The notes below the pieces were generated by a model. It was not told the origin of the DNA. It saw nothing but the letters and a program-made list of their open reading frames with translations, and searched no databases. From NCBI GenBank assembly GCA_964514385.1, contig CAZEQJ010000017.1, positions 1 through 63,559 on the forward strand: 63,559 bases of DNA, given 5' to 3'. The position numbers were made by a program, and so were the translations under genes. Each line of letters starts with the position of its first letter. Position 1 is the first letter of the stretch. Shown here piece by piece: positions 34,832 through 44,458 of this stretch. Origin of the DNA: CAZEQJ01 sp964514385 (GTDB lineage Bacteria > Bacteroidota > Bacteroidia > Cytophagales > Cyclobacteriaceae).

Positions 34832-35509
34832 CTATTTATTAAGTACATGCTGTTCAAGCGCTACTGCCATTGGCATCAATACCTCTTCCTCCATTTTGGA
34901 ATGAATTCTGAGGTCCAGTTCGAAAATAGACAATTTATTTACCAATATTCTCAGCGCAAAAGAATCCTGTATCAGGGGTGATTTTCTTAATGCCTGAATC
35001 AGTTTGCTCAAATCCTCCTCATGGCTGTCATCATGGTGAAGTAAAAAATTGACCAGCTGCTTTTTCTGGTTATAATTGAAGCCTGATGCCTTATTTTCAC
35101 TGATGCTGATTAATGCATCGATGTAAGGGAATAGCTGATCTTCTTCCTCTTGAATATGCTTTTCGAGGTTATTACTGAAATTTTGAAAAAAATGACCCAG
35201 GGAAATCTCCAGTTTCTCAAACCGGATATCTTTTTTGGTAAGTTCTCTGATGTCGGTGGTGATTTCTTGCAGGCTTCTGCCCATGTAAAGTTCATGTGTC
35301 TGCCGCAGGTACAAAAGAATCAACGGCAGCGGATAGGACTGAAAATCCTTTGCACTAAATGCAGCAGGATCATGAAAAGCACATAGCAGATCCATGAAAA
35401 ACTCATCGCTAATGGGCTTCGCATTCTCTTTTGAAGCGCTGCTTATAAATCTGCTTTCTATCAGTTCGTTGAAGAAATTGGGATGAATGGCCGTATTTGA
35501 ATCAATCAT
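34832..35509 (-). CDS. Hemerythrin-like di-iron protein
   Basis: A 225-residue helical protein with the ligand pattern of hemerythrin/RIC (YtfE-like) domains: H72 in RQTHELYM, H118 and E122 in EKHIQEEEDQLFP, H159 or H163 in LHHDDSHEED, and H203 with E207 in RIHSKMEEEVLMP. RIC proteins repair iron-sulfur clusters after nitric-oxide or oxidative damage; others bind oxygen. The typical N-terminal Cys-containing ScdA domain is absent. Single gene. Confidence 0.8.
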   Translation of the reverse strand: MIDSNTAIHPNFFNELIESRFISSASKENAKPISDEFFMDLLCAFHDPAAFSAKDFQSYPLPLILLYLRQTHELYMGRSLQEITTDIRELTKKDIRFEKLEISLGHFFQNFSNNLEKHIQEEEDQLFPYIDALISISENKASGFNYNQKKQLVNFLLHHDDSHEEDLSKLIQALRKSPLIQDSFALRILVNKLSIFELDLRIHSKMEEEVLMPMAVALEQHVLNK

Positions 35510-35671
35510 AATCGAATAATCAAAGGATAATTTTAGTCCGGCAGTAATGATCTATGGATACCACTTGCCGATCTGACAAAATAAAGAAATAAATACGCTG
35601 GTAGTCCGGTTTACGGGGATCTGATTAATCAGCCTGAAGGATGAGTTTTATCATACCTGATATAAACCAAA

Positions 35672-36997
35672 CTATCTGCCCTGCACCAGTTGCTTTTTTC
35701 CTGATTCAAAATCCTTCTCGATTACAGCGCGGTCATATTCTTCTCCTGTTGCCGTATAGGCAACATAGGTTAACCTATTGTCTTCAACCGAAATAATCTG
35801 ATAAAACTGCGTCTGCTCGCCAAAATTATCAAGCTGATAGCCCTGAGATGCGTATCCTTGCATTTGTTTGGTGTCCAGCTCATATTGCTTGGGGCCACTC
35901 ACCGATGTCACATACACAGTACCCAACTCCTCGTCATTTTCTGTATCAATGCTTCTTACCGGCACATGGCCGCGTGCATAGGTATGATCATGACCGTTGA
36001 GTACCAGGTCTACACCAAACTCATCCAGCAATGGTTTCCAGTTTTCACGGGCAAACTCAAAATCACGTCCTTTTGCAGGCGAAAAAACCGAATGATGGCA
36101 TGTGATGATCTTCCATCTGGCAGTACAGTTTTCCAGCTGTTGACGAAGGTAATCTGTTTGTGATTCGAGCAAGGTATTGGAATTCAATACAATTATCCTG
36201 ATGTCCTGATAATCAATTGTATATACCGTTTCATGGAGCTTTTCATCAAGATCTTCTTCAACAGGAAGCGTAAACTGCGGCCGCCATTGTATGGATAGCC
36301 TTTTGGGCTCACCGCGTTCTAATGGGTAAAACTCATGGTTACCCACAACCGGGATGGCCGTCCACTGGCTATGGATAAATCCTCCGGCTTTATACCATTC
36401 TGCCCATTCGTGATCACGGTGCGATGTATTGATCAGGTCGCCGGCATGTACAACAAAGGCAGCATCAGGAGCTGTTTGGTACGCCATTCGGATTACTCTT
36501 GACCAGTGTGCGAGCACATCGTTTTGAGCATCACCAAAGTAAACAAATTGAGTAGGGGCATATCCGGCCTTTGCTGTGCGAAATTGTATCCACTCCGACC
36601 AGTGATCATCACCATCACCTACGCGGTAGGCATATAGTTTATCCGGTTGAAGCCCTTCAAAAATCACACTATGATAATGCACAAGAAGTGGTACATTACC
36701 TTTATATAAGCCCAGATCAAACGGCTCTGTCGTAGCATTGACTGTTCGGGCATTTGCTGCAAAACCTGAATTTACGGTCGCCTCTGCGATTTGAGCTACT
36801 GCAGTTGTTATGGTACTATCTGTTCGCCAGGTTACGGCACGACTGGTTGACGGATCTCCGTGAAAATTCAGGATGATTCTATCCGGGTCTTTGCTGGGTA
36901 TTTCCCAATGACGCAGGCCACTGTAATCTTGTGCAGTCAGCCGTAAACAAAAAAAGAGTGGGAAAGCTAGTATAAAGAGTAATCTATACCTAGTCAT
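35672..36997 (-). CDS. Secreted purple-acid-phosphatase-like metallophosphoesterase
   Basis: Signal peptide (ending LTAQ, residue 23), then a fibronectin-like purple-acid-phosphatase N domain (PDRIILNFHGDPSTSRAVTW). The calcineurin-type catalytic domain follows with all five blocks in order: YFGDAQND (about 154), VHAGDLINTSHRDH (about 183), PVVGNHEF (about 217), ITCHHSVF (about 300) and LNGHDHTYARG (about 337). These hold a two-metal centre that hydrolyses phosphate esters. Likely role: phosphate scavenging in the periplasm or outside. No Pho-box-like site was identified. Confidence 0.9.
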   Translation of the reverse strand: MTRYRLLFILAFPLFFCLRLTAQDYSGLRHWEIPSKDPDRIILNFHGDPSTSRAVTWRTDSTITTAVAQIAEATVNSGFAANARTVNATTEPFDLGLYKGNVPLLVHYHSVIFEGLQPDKLYAYRVGDGDDHWSEWIQFRTAKAGYAPTQFVYFGDAQNDVLAHWSRVIRMAYQTAPDAAFVVHAGDLINTSHRDHEWAEWYKAGGFIHSQWTAIPVVGNHEFYPLERGEPKRLSIQWRPQFTLPVEEDLDEKLHETVYTIDYQDIRIIVLNSNTLLESQTDYLRQQLENCTARWKIITCHHSVFSPAKGRDFEFARENWKPLLDEFGVDLVLNGHDHTYARGHVPVRSIDTENDEELGTVYVTSVSGPKQYELDTKQMQGYASQGYQLDNFGEQTQFYQIISVEDNRLTYVAYTATGEEYDRAVIEKDFESGKKQLVQGR

Positions 36998-37238
36998 AGA
37001 AGAAATATTGAAGAATGGTCGTAAAACAAATTCAGCTTAGTTGCAGGTGTAATTACAGATAATATTGACTTTTATCAAAATGTAATTCATTATTCATATA
37101 TAACATTTTCATACATCACTGAAAGCCGTGATTCTCTGATAAGTATCCGAAAAATTCAGTTTAGATTGATTTATGGGTCTTGCGACTTGTATTCCAGTCC
37201 ATTAACTATTACTTTTTATCCCCAATCAAAAAATCAAT

Positions 37239-40200
37239 ATGAAGAATATACTATACTATGCAACCTTTTTGCTGCTGTCTGTAGCTGCTGTGGCGCAACA
37301 GCTAGACGAAAAAATATTTGCCGGACTTTCATTCAGAAGCATCGGTCCGGCATTTACCTCTGGACGAATTGCGGACATTGCAATTCACCCTGAAGATGAA
37401 AGCATATGGTACATTGGTGTCGGGTCCGGTGGTGTATGGAAAACAGAAAACCGGGGCGTAACATGGACACCTGTTTTCGATAACCAACCTGTATATAGCA
37501 TTGGTTGTGTCACTATTGACCCTTCCAATCCGCATACTATATGGGTAGGTACAGGTGAAAATGTTGGCGGCCGACACGTAGGGTTTGGTGATGGTGTTTA
37601 TAAAAGTGAAGATGACGGGAAGACATGGAAAAATATGGGGCTGCCTAATTCCAACCATATCTCAAAGATCATTGTGCACCCCGGCAATTCGGATATTGTA
37701 TGGGTGGCGGCTCAGGGTCCGTTATGGACGAGTGGCGGTGACCGGGGGCTGTATAAATCTACTGATGGTGGCAAGACCTGGAATAAAACACTAGGCAACA
37801 GCGAATGGACCGGCGTTACCGATGTTGTAATCGATCCGGAAAACCCGGATTGGCTTTATGCAGCAACGTGGGACAGGCATCGAACTGTAGCAGCCTATAT
37901 GGGAGGAGGCCCCGGATCAGGTATACACAGAAGCCTGGATGGAGGCGAAACCTGGGAGAAACTAACTTCCGGTCTGCCATCTACGAACCTGGGTAAAATC
38001 GGTCTTGCCATTTCACCCTTCAACCCCGATGTGATCTATGCCGCGGTTGAAGAAGACCTGCGCAAAGGTGGTATTTATATGTCGGTCAATCGTGGCAAAT
38101 CATGGACAAAACAATCCGATGCAGTCTCAGGAGGTACAGGGCCACATTACTATCAGGAGTTGTATGCATCACCTCACCATGAGGGCAGACTCTACCTTGC
38201 CAACAACAGTATGCTGGTCACCGATGACCACTTCAAAACATATCGGAGACTGGAAAATGACGGGGTGCATTCTGATAGCCATGCCATTGGTTTTACCCGT
38301 GACCCTGACTACATTCTGCTTGGTACAGATGGTGGTTTATATCAGACTTACGACCTGGCGGCAAACTGGCATTTCATCGACAACATGCCAATCACACAGT
38401 ATTATAAGCTGGCGGTAGATGATTCCGAGCCCTTCTACTACATTTATGGAGGTACGCAGGACAATGGTTCGCATGGTGGGCCCTCGAGAACACCATATTC
38501 CACAGGCATACGTAATGCAGACTGGTGGAAAACGCTAGGAGGTGATGGACATCAGTCGGCAATAGAGCCGGGCAACCCTGATATCACCTATGCACAAAGC
38601 CAGCATGGTGTTCTGCATCGTATTGATCAGATTACACGTGAACAGGTCTATATCGCACCTCAGCCCGGCGAAGGTGAACCGGAGGAACGTTACAATTGGG
38701 ACGCGCCAATACTTGTAAGTCCACATGACCCTGCTACCATTTTTTATGCCTCATCACGCGTATGGCGATCTGAAGACAGAGGTGACAGCTGGACAGCTAT
38801 ATCTGGTGACCTTACCCGACAGGAGGAACGCATTTCGCTGCCTATCATGGGAAGAAAACAGAGTTATGAAAACCCATGGGATCTATATGCTATGTCCTTT
38901 TATAGTACCATTACTTCTTTGGCTGAGTCGCCCAAACAGGAGGGCCTGATTTATGCAGGCACCGACGATGGCCTCATTCAGGTCACAGAGGACGGTGGAC
39001 AAAACTGGCGTAAAATAGAATTGAGCAACATTAAAGGACTGCCAGCGCGACCATTTGTCAATGATGTGAGGGCTGATCTGTTTGATGCCAATGTAGTATA
39101 TGCAGCATTGGATAATCATAAGTACGGAGATTACAAGCCATACCTGATCAAAAGTACTGATAAGGGTAAATCATGGACAATTATTAGCGGCAACCTTCCG
39201 GACAAGCACCTGACATGGCGTTTGGTACAGGATCATGTAGACCCCAGACTTCTCTTTGTAGCTACCGAATTCGGGATCTTTTTTACCAAAGACGGCGGAA
39301 CTAACTGGATGGAACTCAATGGTGGCCTGCCTACCATTTCATTTCGGGATATCACCATACAAAGGAGAGAAAATGACCTTGTCGGAGCTTCCTTTGGCCG
39401 GGGATTTTATATTCTGGACGACATTACGCCGATACGCGAGATGACATCATCAGACGTAAATGCCGAAGCCAGACTGTTTCCTGTACGAGATGCCTATTGG
39501 TACACGGAAACATCAGCCGTCGGGTCGCAGGGTTCGATATATTCAGCTGAAAATCCACCCTATGGGGCTACATTCACCTACTACCTGAAAGATAAAATCA
39601 AAACCAAAAAAGATGAAAGGCTGGAACGCGAAAAGGCATTAAACGATAGTCAGTCGGATATACCATTCCCGGGTTGGGATGCACTGGAAGCTGAAAGTTT
39701 TCAGGAGGATCCGGCCATTGTGCTGGTGGTAAAAGATGAGGCGGGCAAGGTAGTAAACCGTGTTACCGGCAAAAATGCATCCGGTATTACACGTGTATCC
39801 TGGGACCTTAGTGTAGCCGCCAAAAGCTTTGTTACATTGGATGGAAATAACCGCAATTGGGAGTTTACAGCACTTCCGGGTACTTATACCGTTACGCTTC
39901 ACAAGCTTGTAGATGGTGAGATGACAGCATTATCGCAGCCACAATCCTTTGAAGTGAAGCCATTATGGAAAGAAACAGCCCTCGAGCCGGCAAGCTATTA
40001 CGAAATCGCGACCTTTATCGAGTCGCTGGAGGAATACCGGCTGGTTATGAGCAGGATGAATGCAGACATGGACAATGTAATGCAAAAATTAGAAGCTATG
40101 GAGACAGCTGCTTCAAGGGCTGAGAAACCTGTTGCTGATGTGATGAAAAAATTGCATGATACCAGGATGCGGCTTTTGCGGCTTAACAGCCAACTGACAG

Positions 40201-40442
40201 GCAATGATGCACAAAATGCAATAGGTGCTGTAGAAACTTCCATACCATCACCTGCCAGCAGGTTCTCCTACGCAGCCCGGGGTGCAGGCATCACCCACGG
40301 ACCCACTGAAATGCATAAATCCAGCCTGGAAGCAGGCAAAAAGCAGTTAACGTCTATGCAGAATGAGCTGAACAAGCTGGTGGAGACGATGGATACACTG
40401 GAGGAAGCACTTAAAGCAGCCGGTGCACCACCGATAGAATAA
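37239..40442 (+). CDS. Large secreted BNR/sortilin-type beta-propeller protein
   Basis: The 1067-residue protein starts with a signal peptide (ending AVAQQ). It contains at least nine Asp-box (BNR) motifs of the form S-x-D-x-G-x-x-W, for example KSEDDGKTW, KSTDGGKTW, RSLDGGETW and VTEDGGQNW, forming two propellers of the VPS10/sialidase-like class (about residues 25-720). A beta-sandwich (near 770-900) and a C-terminal helical hairpin region (about 910-1060) follow. Catalytic residues of true sialidases are not evident. Such proteins are common in Bacteroidota and lack a proven function. No T9SS sorting domain is seen. Confidence 0.85.
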   Translation: MKNILYYATFLLLSVAAVAQQLDEKIFAGLSFRSIGPAFTSGRIADIAIHPEDESIWYIGVGSGGVWKTENRGVTWTPVFDNQPVYSIGCVTIDPSNPHTIWVGTGENVGGRHVGFGDGVYKSEDDGKTWKNMGLPNSNHISKIIVHPGNSDIVWVAAQGPLWTSGGDRGLYKSTDGGKTWNKTLGNSEWTGVTDVVIDPENPDWLYAATWDRHRTVAAYMGGGPGSGIHRSLDGGETWEKLTSGLPSTNLGKIGLAISPFNPDVIYAAVEEDLRKGGIYMSVNRGKSWTKQSDAVSGGTGPHYYQELYASPHHEGRLYLANNSMLVTDDHFKTYRRLENDGVHSDSHAIGFTRDPDYILLGTDGGLYQTYDLAANWHFIDNMPITQYYKLAVDDSEPFYYIYGGTQDNGSHGGPSRTPYSTGIRNADWWKTLGGDGHQSAIEPGNPDITYAQSQHGVLHRIDQITREQVYIAPQPGEGEPEERYNWDAPILVSPHDPATIFYASSRVWRSEDRGDSWTAISGDLTRQEERISLPIMGRKQSYENPWDLYAMSFYSTITSLAESPKQEGLIYAGTDDGLIQVTEDGGQNWRKIELSNIKGLPARPFVNDVRADLFDANVVYAALDNHKYGDYKPYLIKSTDKGKSWTIISGNLPDKHLTWRLVQDHVDPRLLFVATEFGIFFTKDGGTNWMELNGGLPTISFRDITIQRRENDLVGASFGRGFYILDDITPIREMTSSDVNAEARLFPVRDAYWYTETSAVGSQGSIYSAENPPYGATFTYYLKDKIKTKKDERLEREKALNDSQSDIPFPGWDALEAESFQEDPAIVLVVKDEAGKVVNRVTGKNASGITRVSWDLSVAAKSFVTLDGNNRNWEFTALPGTYTVTLHKLVDGEMTALSQPQSFEVKPLWKETALEPASYYEIATFIESLEEYRLVMSRMNADMDNVMQKLEAMETAASRAEKPVADVMKKLHDTRMRLLRLNSQLTGNDAQNAIGAVETSIPSPASRFSYAARGAGITHGPTEMHKSSLEAGKKQLTSMQNELNKLVETMDTLEEALKAAGAPPIE

Positions 40443-40456
40443 TTGAATACAATTTG

Positions 40457-40497
40457 AATAAAACAGCTGACAGTAAGGGTCGGCTGTTTTATTTTCC
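40457..40497 (+). terminator. Terminator after the BNR-propeller gene
   Basis: AATAAAACAGC (40457-40467) pairs perfectly with GCTGTTTTATT (40483-40493), followed by TTCC. It closes the 37-40 kb transcript before the sensor gene. Confidence 0.75.
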
Positions 40498-40536
40498 TGG
40501 CGGGAAAAAATCTATTTAGCAGTACACATGGCAGTG

Positions 40537-40567
40537 TACCATTCACTCATCCATTTGTACCAATCAC
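40537..40567 (+). promoter_or_regulatory. Candidate LytTR binding site upstream of the first sensor kinase
   Basis: TACCATTCAC (40537-40546) and TACCAATCAC (40558-40567) are direct repeats with exactly 21 bases between starts, the two-turn spacing used by LytTR regulators. The first repeat overlaps a palindrome, GTACAC-n6-GTGTAC (40522-40539). The site lies 95 bases before the kinase ATG. Confidence 0.55.
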
Positions 40568-40661
40568 ACACTTGCCTGTTTATTGTAAGATCTGTTGATT
40601 ACTTTGCTCTATTTATTGGTCTATCGGTAATTGCTCTCTTATCAAATTCAATAGTAGCCAA

Positions 40662-43556
40662 ATGCTAATCAGGCATATTAAGATTGTTTTTATTTATTTC
40701 ATCATAGGAGTTAACCTTCTCAGTGCTCAGGATTATCCGGTTATTGGGATCGGACTGGATGAGGGTTCACCATCAAATACCATTTACGATATTTTTCAGG
40801 ATAGTAAAGGCTTTATTTGGCTAGGTACTGAAAACGGACTGGCACGATTTAATGGAACAAACTTTAAAACGTTCAATTCTTTAGGTGCAAAATCCATGGC
40901 CGTAACCTCTATACAGGAAGATGGCTACGGAACCATATGGATGACAAATTTCTCCGGTCAGGTGCTTTACCTCGAGGATGATACACTGCGACCTCTGAAG
41001 CAATGGGATGAATTGGGTTACTCAGGCTTTCCACTTCTTAATGTAGGTGATACAGATTTATTCATTTCTCAGACCAGAGTAGCAGCTTACCGATACGATA
41101 TCAAGGATCAAAAACTTACAATTATTGATTCTCTGAGTTCAAAAGAGAAAACGGAATATGTTTCCATAACAGGTTCGGGTGACGTCTGGATGAGAACTAA
41201 TGATTCCATATTTATCTCTCTTACGGATATTCATGAACTGAACTTTACCCTACCCAGCAGACTTAATACATTTCCTACTGTTGCCAAATTGAAAGATAGA
41301 TATCTGATTTCCCAACGATATGGTACGAGTAAAAATATTTTTGAAATAGACCAGTCAGGAAATGTCAGGGAACTTACCGGATTTAATTCGATAGATGTCC
41401 AAAATAAACGGACGATTAAGCCATTATCAGAAAAAACCGCAGCCTTTTTCGGGCTTGACGGAGCTTTGATACTGGACTCAGCACATCGGTATCAATCGAT
41501 TCTGACAGGCAAAAATATTGGAAGCATAACTGCAACGGAAGAGGGAGGAATAATTGCCGGAACACTTGATCAGGGCTTATTTATTATCCCTAATCTGAAG
41601 TCAAAAATATTCAAAGCTGCAGCAGGGAAAGGATACCATCGTTTAGTCTTTGATGCGGCCAATGATCAAATCATCGTAGGTGATTTAGGAGGGAATATTC
41701 ATTTCTATGAACGTCAGGGTAAATTGATTCAGAGTATCTATGCGGATGGGTTTATCGAAATTCAGTCTTTGTATGTAGATGAAATGAGTCAGCGTCTTAT
41801 TGCTCAGGGATTGGAATTGCAGCTAATTGGACTTAAGCAAAAACAGTTGATTGGTGAACTGTTAAATAATGTACTTACTACCAAAGATCTCGTTAAAGTC
41901 GATTCCACCTATTATCTGGCTACTTCACAAGGTTTGTTGGTCACCGACCTCACTGAAATTAAGCATGTTTTTCTTGAGGACATAAGAACCAGTGTGATTG
42001 AACGTCTAAGTGAAACGGAGTTAATAATTGGAAGTCAGAATGGTATTCGTATTTTAGATCTGGAGACAAATTCATTAGTTCATGATCGTTACGCCTTTCA
42101 AGCAAGTATCATTGATTTAACCTCTGCTGTCAAATGGGGTCAGCACCTGTTTCTAGGCACGGAGACTAGTGGTCTTTACATGTATGATCAGGATTCGTTG
42201 AAACAAAAATTTTCAGTATTGAATGGTTTGGTGTCAAATCGAATCTTTGATATTGATGTGAATGAGAAATGGATCGCCATTGCAACGGACAATGGTATCA
42301 GTTTGATAGATCAGGATGGATTTACAATTCAAAATATTGATAAAGCGCATGGCTTGCAAAGCAGTGAAGTCACTGATATCGTGATTGTTGATGACGAATT
42401 ATGGGTCACCAACCACATTGGACTCCAACGGTTTGTACTGCCAATAGAAAGAAATACTGTATCACCCACATTAAAAATAGACAACTTGTTATTAGACGGG
42501 GAGCTTTTGTCACTTGAAGAAGATTTGATGCTCCCACATGATTTCAATGAATTGACCATCACATTTGACGTAGGAAATAGCATTCATTCTTTCGGAAACT
42601 GTTTGATTTATTACCGGGTCAGAGGAGACCAAAAGAATAATACATGGAACAAAACTACCTTGTCGGAGGCTACTGCCAGATATTTATCGTTGGCATCTGG
42701 AAGCTATCAAATTGAAGCTTTTGCTGAAAGCTATGATGGAATTCGGTCGGCAGTTCTTTCCTTCCCTTTTATTGTTCAAACACCTTATTGGCAGAGGCTT
42801 TGGTTTACTGCGCTTGTGTATTTCCTCTCTGCCGGCTTCATCATTTCTTTAGTCTATCTGTTTCTTAGACAGGTCAATGGCCGAAAACGTGAGGCGCTTA
42901 TTCGACAAAACAGAGTTCAGGAGTCAAGAATTGCCCAGTTGACCTCGATAAGAGCACAAATAAACCCTCACTTTATTTTTAATACTTTATCTACGGTACA
43001 AGGACTGGTAGTTCAGGGTAAGGGAAAGCTTGCCGGAGAGATATTACAGGACTTTTCAAAATTGATGCGAAATGTATTGGATCTCTCTTCAAAAGAAATG
43101 GTGTCACTTGAAGCAGAGATAGAGATTCTTCAAAAATACCTGTCAATAGAAAATAACAGATTGAATGGAGAGCTAAACTATCGAATCGATCTTGGTGCTG
43201 ATATTGAACCTGAAATTATTAGAATTCCTTCGCTGCTTACACAACCCTTTGTAGAAAATGCAATACGGCATGGTTTGATGCACAAAGAAGGCGAAAAAAA
43301 ACTTGTTGTTAGTTTTTACATGGAAGGTGAAAATCTGATCATAAAAATCATGGATAATGGAATAGGCAGAGAAGCAGCTGCACGACTAAAAAGCCATGGA
43401 AGCTCTTCTTTTGCCATTGACGCTTACAAAAGAAGAATAGAGTTGATTAATGATACACATGACAGTCAGATCAAACTAACAATATCTGATTTAAGATCTC
43501 AGCAGGGACGACCAGCAGGAACAGAGGTAGAAATAAAAGTACCATTGGATATATGA
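40662..43556 (+). CDS. Reg_prop/Y_Y_Y sensor histidine kinase (LytS type), module 1
   Basis: A membrane sensor with signal peptide (MLIRHIKIVFIYFIIGVNLLSAQ). A periplasmic two-component-regulator propeller (repeats such as IYDIFQDSKGFIWLGTENGLARFNG, broken over residues 40-65) extends to about residue 600. A Y_Y_Y domain follows (near 620-705), one membrane helix (about 712-735), then a cytoplasmic His_kinase domain. The phospho-acceptor is the His in QINPHFIFNTLS (about 769); the ATP site has TQPFVENAIRHG (about 860) and MDNGIGR. Its stop overlaps the response-regulator start by four bases. It probably senses an extracellular ligand and controls the regulator and the giant surface protein downstream. 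Confidence 0.92.
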   Translation: MLIRHIKIVFIYFIIGVNLLSAQDYPVIGIGLDEGSPSNTIYDIFQDSKGFIWLGTENGLARFNGTNFKTFNSLGAKSMAVTSIQEDGYGTIWMTNFSGQVLYLEDDTLRPLKQWDELGYSGFPLLNVGDTDLFISQTRVAAYRYDIKDQKLTIIDSLSSKEKTEYVSITGSGDVWMRTNDSIFISLTDIHELNFTLPSRLNTFPTVAKLKDRYLISQRYGTSKNIFEIDQSGNVRELTGFNSIDVQNKRTIKPLSEKTAAFFGLDGALILDSAHRYQSILTGKNIGSITATEEGGIIAGTLDQGLFIIPNLKSKIFKAAAGKGYHRLVFDAANDQIIVGDLGGNIHFYERQGKLIQSIYADGFIEIQSLYVDEMSQRLIAQGLELQLIGLKQKQLIGELLNNVLTTKDLVKVDSTYYLATSQGLLVTDLTEIKHVFLEDIRTSVIERLSETELIIGSQNGIRILDLETNSLVHDRYAFQASIIDLTSAVKWGQHLFLGTETSGLYMYDQDSLKQKFSVLNGLVSNRIFDIDVNEKWIAIATDNGISLIDQDGFTIQNIDKAHGLQSSEVTDIVIVDDELWVTNHIGLQRFVLPIERNTVSPTLKIDNLLLDGELLSLEEDLMLPHDFNELTITFDVGNSIHSFGNCLIYYRVRGDQKNNTWNKTTLSEATARYLSLASGSYQIEAFAESYDGIRSAVLSFPFIVQTPYWQRLWFTALVYFLSAGFIISLVYLFLRQVNGRKREALIRQNRVQESRIAQLTSIRAQINPHFIFNTLSTVQGLVVQGKGKLAGEILQDFSKLMRNVLDLSSKEMVSLEAEIEILQKYLSIENNRLNGELNYRIDLGADIEPEIIRIPSLLTQPFVENAIRHGLMHKEGEKKLVVSFYMEGENLIIKIMDNGIGREAAARLKSHGSSSFAIDAYKRRIELINDTHDSQIKLTISDLRSQQGRPAGTEVEIKVPLDI

Positions 43557-44332
43557 AAACTGAGCCAAACAATAAAACCAGGGTATTACTGGTTGATGAT
43601 GAATTGTCCGTTCGTGAGCTCTTAAAAGACATGCTGTCTGGTTTTGACTACCTTGATATCGTAGGTGAGGCAAGGAATGTACCTGAGGCTGTTAAACTGA
43701 TTCACAAGCACCAGCCTGATTTGATATTTCTTGATATAGAAATGCCTGGCTACAGTGGATTGAAACTCCTTGATTTCCTGAATGAAGAAGAAATTGTGTT
43801 TGACATAGTCTTCGTTACAGCGTTCGATGAATATGCAATAAAGGCTTTTAAACTGGCTGCCTTTGATTATCTCTTGAAGCCTGTAGATGAAAACCAGCTA
43901 CGTGATACACTGAAAAGATATCTGAAAAAAGAATCGAGGTACCAAACCTCAAACCGGATAGATTTACTAAAAGCAACCTACCGGGAGAATGAGATACTCA
44001 CACGTATCGCCATACCTTCTACCTATGGCATTGAGTTTGTCGATATTAAGGACATTGTTATTCTTGAGGCAGAAAATAACTATACACGACTCATTTTGAA
44101 TAATAACAAAGAACTCATGGCCAGCAAGCCTTTGAGTGAGTTTGAAAGCATGTTATTACCATCGTCCAACTTTTTCAGGGCCCATCGGTCTTACCTGATC
44201 AATCTTAAGGAAGTTGCAAAACTAAACCTGAAAGACGGTGTCTTTATCGAAATGAAGTCTGGAAAAAGCATACCCTTATCTCGCTATCGCCGAAAAGATT
44301 TTGAAGAAATTTTCAAAAGCATTAAAATTTAA
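43553..44332 (+). CDS. LytTR response regulator, module 1
   Basis: The receiver domain (residues 10-130) has acidic residues D15/D16, the phospho-acceptor D61 in LIFLDIEMPGYSG, and the Lys in DYLLKPVD. The LytTR DNA-binding domain (about 155-255) shows IVILEAENNYTRLIL, FFRAHRSYLINL and the final IPLSRYRRKDFEEI. It is coupled to the kinase gene by an ATGA overlap. LytTR proteins bind paired direct repeats; a matching element lies upstream of the kinase and a related one before the next gene. Confidence 0.95.
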   Translation: MKTEPNNKTRVLLVDDELSVRELLKDMLSGFDYLDIVGEARNVPEAVKLIHKHQPDLIFLDIEMPGYSGLKLLDFLNEEEIVFDIVFVTAFDEYAIKAFKLAAFDYLLKPVDENQLRDTLKRYLKKESRYQTSNRIDLLKATYRENEILTRIAIPSTYGIEFVDIKDIVILEAENNYTRLILNNNKELMASKPLSEFESMLLPSSNFFRAHRSYLINLKEVAKLNLKDGVFIEMKSGKSIPLSRYRRKDFEEIFKSIKI

Positions 44333-44386
44333 GATATAGCCATTTGTCACTGGTTCAATAAAACGAACCTGTTGCAATGCAGCTCT

Positions 44387-44401
44387 TACCATTCACACAT
44401 C
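44387..44401 (+). promoter_or_regulatory. Shared motif upstream of cadherin-repeat protein 1
   Basis: TACCATTCAC (44387-44396) repeats exactly the first half-site found before the kinase, here continuing ACATC. It ends about 58 bases before the surface-protein ATG. A weaker second half (TAAGATTGAC, 44405-44414) follows at 18-base spacing. Confidence 0.45.
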
Positions 44402-44458
44402 CGTTAAGATTGACATCTCATAGGGCTTTAAATTGGAACAAAACCAAATCAAATCTTT

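Noticed and set aside
36998..37238. Pho-box between phosphatase and propeller genes
   Set aside because: Searched by eye for paired direct repeats of 7 bases with 4-base spacing; none convincing.
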